From Glandiceps talaboti (lineage: Eukaryota; Hemichordata; Enteropneusta; Spengelidae), in NCBI RefSeq assembly GCF_964340395.1, contig NC_135569.1, positions 17,821,757 to 17,885,756 on the forward strand: DNA of 64,000 bases. The letters are read 5' to 3'. This document shows positions 56,045 to 64,000 of this stretch, piece after piece. The translations under genes were made by a program, and so were the position numbers. Position 1 is the first letter of the stretch, and each line of letters begins with the position of its first letter. The notes under the pieces are model-generated. The model was not told the DNA's origin and searched no databases. It saw only the letters and a list, made by a program, of their open reading frames with translations.

Positions 56045-58330
56045 ACGAGCATAGTCAACAGCAGAGGTCGCGGTAGCTTTTTTCCTGATGCGTCCCTGGG
56101 ACGCGTTCCTGCCAAAAATAGCGTCAAAATCCTATTACAGTGCGTCTTTTCCAAATTTGCATGCACACAGTCACTACATGTCTTTTAGATGTACACTAAA
56201 TACGTTACAAATGTAAATACATGTACATGAACACATCAGTGTCATTCTCCCACACACCGTATACAAGTACATAGTTTGTACTTCCAAAAAGAAAACATTT
56301 ATATGCAAGAATACGCTATACAGAGGTTTAACTTCATCTTTCTCAACTTTCGATTTTCTATGGTAATCACTCTCTAAAAATATGTGCTTCGAGAACGAAC
56401 TCCGGATGAATATATAGCAGAGTGGGAGAAGACGTGTCGAAACCCTGTAGCGTATAAATCCAGAGCTATATAAATGTTAGGACGGTTCTTGGAGTCGGAC
56501 TATACGGAGTACATAAAACTACACTATGGTACAAAACCGCAATGCATAAACTAAGTTCCATGACATGAATGATGAAGTATGAACTACAGCGTGAACTTCA
56601 ATTTGACAGAGACACAGTTGTTAAAGTTTGATATAAATTTTGTGTCGCTACGTTGTAATCGTTTATTCTTGAACGACGCCTTACGTGTGAACCATGTTCA
56701 CTGTAAATTCACGTAATGCGTTCGATCCCGTAACGAAGCTCAAAATAAGTTTCAGTTTTAGTGAGAATGAAATGGTGACGTGGCAGTATGAATTTATCAA
56801 CGTGAAGGCTTCAGCATAGATTACTGTCCACCGATGTGGTCTATTTAGTCCCCGCGGACGAAGTCTGTCCGTCCATTCGTCCGTCCGTCCGTCCGTCTGT
56901 CCGCAGCTGTTTCTTGGAGATGCCTGGACCGATTTTTTTCAAACTTAGTACAGGGGCAACATACTATGGCATACATATGCACGTCAATTTGTTTTATGAT
57001 ACGATCCAATATGGCTGCCTAGCAACCATTTTGTTTGCGAATTTTCCCTGTCTAGAGCCATAACTCAGACATGCTTTAACAGATCTCATTCAAAGTTGGT
57101 ATTAGGACAGTGTTCTATGACATACATGTGCATATCCATTTTCATTGTGATACGATCCAATATGGCTGCCTGGTAGCCATTTTGTTTGTGAATTTTCATG
57201 TCCAAAGCCATAACTCAGACATGCTTGAACAGATCTCATTCAAAGTTGGTATTAGGACAGTGTTCTATGACATACATGTGTATATCCATTTTCGTCGTGA
57301 TATGATCCAATATGGCTGCCTGCCAGCCATTTTGTTTGTGAATTTTCCATGTCCAAAGCCATAACTCAGACATGCTTAAACAGATCTCATTCAAAGTTGG
57401 TATTAGGACAGTGTTCTATGACATACATGTGCATATCCATTTTCGTTGTGATACGATCCAATATGGCTGCCTGGCAGCCATTTTGTTTGCGAATTTTCAT
57501 GTCCAAAGCCATAACTCAGACATGCTTGAACAGATCTCATTTAAAGTTGGTATTAGGACAGTGTTCTATGACATACATGTGCATATCCATTTTCGTCGTG
57601 ATACGATCCAATATGGCTGCCTGGCAGCCATTTTGTTTGTGAATTTTCCATGTCCAAAGCCATAACTCAGACTCCATTTTCATCGTGATATGATCCCCCA
57701 TACCCAACCAATCCTTTATTGTTGGAGGCATATTCCATGTCCAACAAGCACACACAACATATCTAAGTCTGTTTTAGGTTCACAAATGTTGTTGCATGAT
57801 CAGAGTAGTGATAATTCCTTAAAACCCAATTATAGCAGGGACTATGTCATTCTCAATGACTTGTTAATCATCGCTTCGCCCGTGAGGGAAGATGCTTCAC
57901 TGTAGCGTAAGGCCGTGCTATCGATGGAAACTCTGCCAAACCACGTCTATTAATGAGTAACCAATCACGTGGATAAGTATTTATAATATCACATAGTTTC
58001 TAAACTACCCAAGACGTGCTTGGCATGTCAGGAAATGGTCATGGGACACATGAAACTGTTCAAACGTTTTATATACGATGGGTCATATTCAAATTTCACA
58101 GGTCACACTGCACATATAAATAGTTACAATCAGAACTGACTAAATCCACGATGTCTGGTTCTACAACTTCGAAGCAAAGATGATAACCGTACGTTTGCCA
58201 ACAGTAAGTCCCATTTGTCCCCTGTTTATGACGCGTCCCCAGTGATGCATACATCCAAACAAAGGCGTCCCAAGTGTCAAATAGTGCGTCAAATATGCAC
58301 AAATAACATGTTAACGCGACCTCTGCAACA
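56045..58330. repeat. Inverted pair around the YY1-type array
   Basis: 56045-56165 and the complement of 58195-58330 share GCAGAGGTCGCG, GGGACGCGT and GACGCA/TTTGACGC words in the same order. They lie 2.2 kb apart in inverted orientation and may be the ends of one element that encloses the 150-bp array. Similarity is patchy. Confidence 0.4.
56866..57690 (+). repeat. (CCGT)n head and 150-bp tandem array, about 5 copies
   Basis: A (CCGT)n tract at 56866-56903 is followed by tandem units of 150-151 bp; TAACTCAGAC marks them at 57061, 57211, 57362, 57512 and 57663. Each unit holds ATGGCTGCCTGGCAGCCAT or a close form. Because 150 is a multiple of three, several frames stay open for 80-97 codons; these are not credible genes. 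The CCGT head and 'GACCGATTTTTTTC' body mark a dispersed repeat type. Confidence 0.9.
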
Positions 58331-59019
58331 GGTGAATAAAACTCAACAGCATTGTGAAAAAATACATTGCTGATGGTTATAATAAACATCAGTAAACAAA
58401 AACTACAATCTACATGTCTTATTTACCAACATTTACCGATATTTACTCACACTATCTGACTATTGTCAGTGTCTGTGGGTATAAATGCTAAAATATTATG
58501 TCCCCATAATATGGCAAAATAAATCAAAATGGCTAGACTAGATATACATAAACACTTGTAATGTCGAGTGTTTCACATTCAGTGACTTTTATTTATCTGA
58601 TTTTTTTATAATTTGCTTAGAAGAAGCATTACAATGCCATTGTGACGCGTTGACGGCATCCCGAGGACGGCATATTTTAGCCCACTTGCACTCACATCGC
58701 CTTTTGAACGGTGCATTTAACAACAAAGTAAACATGTCAAAATCCCCCAAGGCGGAAGTTCCAAGCTAGGCAAAGGCCACGTTATGTGAAACTTACAGAA
58801 ATGGAAATCCAGAAATCGGTGATACAATGTCACTATCTGATGTGAACTCTCAAATCTCAAAGATAGTTTGGTTCATTGTCGATGCCCCAACTGATGTTAA
58901 TTAAATTATTTTATTAATGTAAAATCAAATGTTCGATTGCCTAAAATAATAAATTTGCAATACTTTTAAATTATTCTTTCAAAGAGATGTGTATGTTTTT
59001 TAGATGATACTTGAAAATC
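58331..59019. other. Intergenic, nothing recognised
   Basis: No frame or repeat of note. Confidence 0.35.
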
Positions 59020-60214
59020 ACCATCTGATTTACATCACCGTCGGTTACAAGACTATGGGTTGTACGTCTGACTACATCACTGTCGGGTACAACACTGTAT
59101 GGGTTGTACTGCTGACTACATCACCATCGGGTACGAGACTGTATGGGTTGTACTGCTGACTACATCACCATCGGGTACAAGACTGTACGGGTTGTACTGC
59201 TGACTACATCACCATCTGGTACAAGACTGTATGGGTTGTACTACTGACTACATCACCATCGGGTACAAGACTGTACGGGTTGTACTGCTGACTACATCAC
59301 CATCTGGTACAAGACTGTATGGGTTGTACTGCTGACTACATCACCATCGGGTACAAGACTGTATGGGTTGTACTGCTGACTACATCACCATCGGGTACAA
59401 GACTGTATGGGTTGTACTGCTGACTACATCACCATCGGGTACAAGACTGTATGGGTTGTACTGCTAACCTTATCACCATTGGGTACAGGACTGTATGGGT
59501 TGTACTACTGACTACATCACCATCGGGTACAAGAATGTACAGGTTGTACTCCTGACTGAATCACCATCGGGTACAAGACTGTGTGGGTTGTACTGCTAAC
59601 CTTATCACCATCGGGTACAGGACTGTATGGGTTGTACTACTGACTACATCACCATCGGGTACAAGACTGTACGGGTTGTACTGCTGACTACATCACCATC
59701 GGGTACAAGACTGTATGGGTTGTACTGCTAACCTTATCACCATCGGGTACAGGACTGTATGGGTTGTACTACTGACTACATCACCATCGGGTACAAGAAT
59801 GTACAGGTTGTACTCCTGACTGAATCACCATCGGGTACAAGACTGTGTGGGTTGTACTGCTAACCTTATCACCATCGGGTACAGGACTGTATGGGTTGTA
59901 CTACTGACTACATCACCATCGGGTACAAGACTGTACGGGTTGTACTGCTGACTACATCACCATCGGGTACAAGACTGTATGGGTTGTACTGCTGACTACA
60001 TCACCATCGGGTACAAGACTGTATGGGTTGTACTGCTGACTACATCACCATCGGGTACAAGACTGTATGGGTTGTACTGCTGACTACATCACCATCGGGT
60101 ACAAGACTGTATGGGTTGTACTGCTGACTACATCACCATCGGGTACAGGACTGTATGGGTTGTACGTCTGACTACATCACAGTCGGGTACAAAACTGTAC
60201 GGGTTGTACTGCTG
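59020..60214. repeat. 44-bp tandem array, about 27 copies
   Basis: Unit CCATCGGGTACAAGACTGTA, TGGGTTGTACTGCTGACTAC, ATCA. A variant set (GAATGTACAGG, CTGTGTGGG, CTAACCTTATC) repeats 264 bp apart (6 units; 59533 and 59797). Each unit contains GTACAA and TTGTAC 11-12 bases apart, able to form a short hairpin. Confidence 0.96.
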
Positions 60215-60755
60215 ACCATGTATCAATGTCCATAAATCTGGTTTGCAATTGGCATACATGGACATGCAAGGACATATTTCTTTTGCTTTTTATTGGTTAT
60301 AAGCAAATCTACTGAGTTTGGTTTTGTACAACTACAATTAAAGTTCTTCATAAATTGTCACCTCTGTATCTTACTAAATATGTCAAGAGGTTGGATGAAG
60401 TACATTATACACAACTATTCCACCAGACAAAGCTCCAATCTCAATACTCATGTGCCAATAATTAGCAGTAATGTCTCATTTGCATATGTAAAGATACTCT
60501 TCTGTGATCAAACATACCTGTTAATCTTTTTTATGCAAATACTTAAACATTTAGGAATGAAACCATATAAAACACACATTGCGTTTGAGTTCATGTCATT
60601 TTTTTTCCTTTCCTATTTTCAAAAAAACGTTTAATCTCATGATGGAACATACCATAGAGTTTCATAATGAGTAAAAAAAAATGAAGTGACCAAAATTTGT
60701 CAACGAACCTGCATCTGTACTTAAAAGTCTTCTTGTTAAATGGTGTACATGTATT
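60215..60755. other. Intergenic; unsupported 113-codon frame
   Basis: A plus frame at 60293-60634 has no motif, is AT-rich and has unremarkable codon content. I do not call it a gene. Confidence 0.35.
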
Positions 60756-60985
60756 TAATCACAGTACTTGGTCCTTGTCAGTGGACTATAAAGTACAATA
60801 TTTTACCAACTTTCTGTATGAAATACATGTATAGTGACTGTGTGTGAGTCATCATATGTAACCACTAACCACTTTATTACTTTGCTAAAACAAAACTGCA
60901 TAGTGGAAGAGATGAACAGCAGAACCACTTCTACATGTACACATGTTGTTACAAAAACAAAAAAACCAAGAAACCGCAGCTGAGC
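60756..60985 (+). repeat. Dispersed copy of the 5.3-kb insert's right end
   Basis: Aligns with 35990-36220 in the same orientation: ACCACTAACCACTTTATT, CAAAACTGCATAGT, GAACCACTTCTACATGT, and a degraded terminal GCAGCTGAGCTGTTCTGA against CAGCGGAGCTATTCTGA. It shows the insert belongs to a multi-copy family. TTCTGA appears after the end in both, so the element may extend slightly past the 12-bp inverted word. Confidence 0.65.
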
Positions 60986-61237
60986 TGTTCTGAGTGATGG
61001 GTTGGTTGGTTTTTTCCCCTTGAATTATCCTGTCTGACACAAAGCTTGACCATCACCCTTGGTACATGCTAGATTTGTGAAATCCAACAAATAGTAATCA
61101 CTTGTGATATAAAATCAAAATGTAACTTCCTCGATAACAAATAATCAAAACCCTTTGATTTTCAGACTTGAACACCAGAAATCATAAAAACTTGTAGTTT
61201 CTTGATTGACAAAGTTATAATGCACAAGCAGTTCAAA

Positions 61238-61928
61238 TTTTATTAGCATTGACTTTTATCTGTCTTGGTTGATGTCCTCATCAGAATGACAAATTCCATA
61301 GTTATAGCTGACCACTTGGTGGCGGTATGCTCCTCAGAATGACAATTTCCATGCACATGAAACTTTGCAGCTGACCACTACATATAGATGGCAGTATGAT
61401 CAGATGATTGTAGATGTAAGGTAGTGTGATTCCCCAGTTTCTGGTGATTTTTGGATGTTGATAGCTTACGTGATCTTGCTTAGGAAATCATGTTGGGATG
61501 TACATGTATGACAAAATGTAAAGAGAATCCCAGTTTGATGTTGTAATTATAGCTACAATGTACAATGTACATGTACAGGAGTGTTCAGCTAAAGTGGATG
61601 CTACAGTTTTGACCAGATTTGCGATGCTCTGCATGTAAATCTTGGTTTCAATTGTTGTCCCAATTCACCAGTATACATTTGTACATTGGTCACAGACTTT
61701 ACATGGAACCTTACATTTTGTATATATCACCCCACAGCAATGTTGGGGTTCAGTGTTGTTATTGGGTGAGACTGCAGTGTGTTGTATAGAGTGGTATACG
61801 TATGTGGCTTGAGAGTGTGTGCTACAATTTGCTGATTATACCGCCATCTAGTGGTCAACTGTAACTATGAAGATTGGCATTCTGATGAGGATTGTCAACC
61901 AAGACAGATCAAAAGCTCAATGCTAAAA
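61238..61928. mobile_element. Foldback element, ~90-bp inverted arms
   Basis: Left arm 61238-61332 (TAGCATTGACTTTTATCTG, TCCTCATCAGAATG, GACCACTTGGTGGCGGTAT) is matched by the complement of 61835-61928. A third related word (GACCACTACATATAGATGGC) lies at 61373. No coding frame. The 109-bp MITE copy 2 sits about 20 bp beyond the right end. Confidence 0.7.
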
Positions 61929-61937
61929 ACTGCTTAT

Positions 61938-62064
61938 GTGTTATACTAGTCTGTAAGGTACACCGTGATGGGGCGCCCTCAAACATCAGGCAACCCCTAA
62001 CACGTGTGAGAGGAGACCAGTGAGGGCGAAACATCACGACGTATCTTACAGTCTAGTGTTATAC
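61938..62064 (+). mobile_element. 109-bp foldback MITE with 9-bp target duplication, copy 2
   Basis: Element 61947-62055 begins TAGTCTGTAAGGTACACC and ends with the complement of TAGACTGTAAGATACGTC. It is flanked by the perfect 9-bp direct repeat GTGTTATAC (61938-61946, 62056-62064). Opposite orientation to copy 1. The core between the inverted ends differs from copy 1. Confidence 0.9.
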
Positions 62065-62200
62065 TAGTAACTTATGTTTGAAAATCATTTGATCTACCAA
62101 ACTGATGGGACATATTTTGTCTTTTGTAGTTCCTAGTCTTTACTTTGACTTACTATTATATATATACATGTAGTTTCTGGACGTGATCAGTTCTCAAATC

Positions 62201-62402
62201 TGACATTGTATATGTACAGTATAATTATGACATGACCTTTGACATTGTATATGTACAGTATAATTATGACATGACCTTTGACATTGTATATGTATATGTA
62301 CAGTATAATTATGACATGACCTTTGACATTGTATATGTACAGTATAATTATGACATGACCTTTGACATTGTATATATACAGTATAATTATGACTTGACCT
62401 TT
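62201..62402. repeat. 39-bp tandem array, about 5 copies
   Basis: Unit TTTGACATTGTATATGTACA, GTATAATTATGACATGACC; one copy has an extra TATATG. The frame open across it is a consequence of the 39-bp period. Confidence 0.93.
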
Positions 62403-62790
62403 GAACTTAGGCTACCAATTGACAGCCACCAACATAAAAACAGTGTAGATATAACCTATCATAAAAATCTATTCTTAACATGAGAAATTGCGTGGAAGTA
62501 CAGTGGGGCCATATACCGAAAGTACAGTACAGTTGAGTTGTGATTGTGAAGTTAGTTTGTAGCCAATTTACGTACTTCTGTCAAAAGCACTGACTAATGC
62601 ATCCCCATGCTGAAATATTTCCTCATCTATCAAAAGCTTTTGGTGTTTTCAAATTTGTGTTAGGATCAACATATTGCTGACATTGGCTACTTGTATATTT
62701 TGTGGAAGACATACATGTACATTGTGCACAAACAGTTCACACCCAACAATATCAAATAGGTATTTTTTTATACCATCATTTTGACAAAAT
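62403..62790. other. Spacer between the two 39-bp arrays
   Basis: Nothing recognised. Confidence 0.35.
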
Positions 62791-63770
62791 ACCAGATTTA
62801 AACTGAATGCCTTCCATAAGGGCAAAGACTTTAGATTTAAACTGAATGCCTTCCATAAGGGCAAAGACTTTAGATTTAAACTGAATGCCTTCCATAAGGG
62901 CAAGGACTTAAGATTTAAACTGAATGCCTTCCATAAGGGCAAAGACTTTAGATTTAAACTGAATGCCTTCCGTAAAGGCAAAGACTTTAGATTTAAACTG
63001 AATGCCTTCCGTAAGGGCAAAGACTTTAGATTTAAACTGAATGCCTTCCGTTAGGGCAAAGTCTTTAGATTTAAACTGAATGCCTTCCATTAGGGCAAAG
63101 ACTTTAGATTTAAACTGAATGCCTTCCGTAAGGGCAAAGACTTTAGATTTAAACTGAATGCCTTCCGTTAGGGCAAAGTCTTTAGATTTAAACTGAATGC
63201 CTTCCATAAGGGCAAAGACTTTAGATTTAAACTGAATGCCTTCCATAAGGGCAAAGACTTTAGATTTAAACTGAATGCCTTCCATAAGGGCAAAGACTTT
63301 AGATTTATACTGAATGCCTTCCATAAGGGCAAAGACTTTAGATTTAAACTGAATGCCTTCCATAAGGGCAAAGACTTTAGATTTAAACTGAATGCCTTCC
63401 ATAAGGGCAAAGACTTTAGATTTAAATTGAATGCCTTCCGTAAGGGCAAAGACTTTAGATTTAAACTGAATGCCTTCCATAAGGGCAAAGACTTTAGATT
63501 TAAACTGAATGCCTTCCATAAGGGCAAAGACTTTAGATTTAAACTGAATGCCTTCCGTAAGGGCAAAGACTAGATTTAAACTGAATGCCTTCCGTAAGGG
63601 CAAAGACTGTAGATTTAAACTGAATGCCTTCCGTAAGGGCAAAGACTTTAGATTTAAACTGAATGCCTTCCGTAAGGGCAAAGACTTTAGATTTAAACTG
63701 AATGCCTTCCGTAAGGGCAAAGACTTTAGATTTAAACTGAATGCCTTCCATACGGGCAAAGACTTTAGAT
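62791..63770. repeat. 39-bp tandem array, about 25 copies, open in three frames
   Basis: Unit TTTAGATTTAAACTGAATGC, CTTCCATAAGGGCAAAGAC, with CAT/CGT and AAG/TAG variants. The period is 13 codons and three of six frames lack stops: plus (RFKLNAFHKGKDF), minus (VFALMEGIQFKSK) and a second minus frame (SLPLWKAFSLNLK). The longest minus frame is 301 codons (63813-62908). No promoter, splice signal or conservation evidence supports translation. Confidence 0.95.
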
Positions 63771-64000
63771 TTTCATTCCGAGACACAATGATTGTTGGAC
63801 GGCAACAGAACATATGTGATGAGTTATGTTTGAACTATGCACCAAATTATATTGAATTTGAATCTCAACAATACTGTATGGTTTTCATAACCAATCAGCA
63901 GTGCCATCAGTAATATGCAAATTAGGGCTAAACATGTGTCTTTTTGGTCAAAAATCTTTAATTCCACAACTACTAAGCAGATTGGGCCGAAAATTAATTG
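63771..64000 (+). repeat. Flank and partial copy of dispersed repeat R
   Basis: From about 63905: CATCAGTAATATGCAAATTA, GGGCTAAACATGTGTC, TTTTTGGTCAAAAATC, then CTAAGCAGATTGGGCC. Same orientation as copy 1 at 52.7 kb. It carries the octamer ATGCAAAT that is multiplied in the 23-26 kb array. Runs off the window. Confidence 0.65.

Noticed and set aside
57110-57755. Several 70-97-codon repeated frames
   Set aside because: They follow from a 150-bp period divisible by three; both strands are open.

Overview
This looks like a 64-kb stretch of nuclear DNA from an animal, most likely a marine invertebrate. It is AT-rich, has almost no long open frames, and is packed with satellites, microsatellites, non-LTR retrotransposon debris, TIR elements and one tRNA-derived SINE. 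The only exon-like host sequence carries a candidate atypical protein kinase C (aPKC) N-terminus. TACATGTA-type words and CCGT/TGTC-headed dispersed repeats are frequent. I cannot place the phylum from sequence alone.

Layout. 0-7 kb: a degenerate LINE 3' fragment, a 38-bp array, then a 2.9-kb array of a 20-bp unit built on a splice-donor-like word. 7-10 kb: LINE debris; a minus-strand endonuclease/RT element has lost its catalytic RT segment, and a matching piece lies inverted beside its 5' end. 10.6-15.7 kb and 38.5-45 kb: two related composites of a 61-bp satellite (TATA-like plus E-box in each unit) and a 2.8-kb TIR element that carries a G/C-run Harbinger-like element inside. 16-20 kb: a 97-bp MITE with a perfect 9-bp target duplication, a diverged duplicated segment, and a 52-bp array between its copies. 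21-22.5 kb: a foldback. 23.1-26.2 kb: a ~160-bp array with about 35 perfect POU octamers. 27-27.7 kb: a possible small membrane-protein gene on the minus strand with a TATA/CCAAT promoter. 28.2-36.9 kb: a CR1/L2-like LINE split by a ~5.3-kb insert with 12-bp inverted ends, itself hosting a Harbinger-like element with TTA target duplication. 46-50.9 kb: deletion derivatives, a ~370-bp-arm inverted repeat and a SINE. 51.3-54.2 kb: a hAT-like element splitting a TG microsatellite, then a 43-bp array of acceptor-like units ending just before a short exon. 56-58.3 kb: a 150-bp array with head-to-head YY1-type words. 59-64 kb: 44-bp and two 39-bp arrays, a foldback and a second copy of the MITE.

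How it works together. The window reads as intergenic or intronic DNA shaped by transposition and tandem amplification. If the 53.7-kb exon is real, the DNA downstream of it would be a long first coding intron. A recurring theme is that several arrays multiply short words resembling host signals (splice donor, splice acceptor, octamer, TATA/E-box, YY1). Whether that has any function is inference. All identities rest on reading the sequence; no database search was possible.
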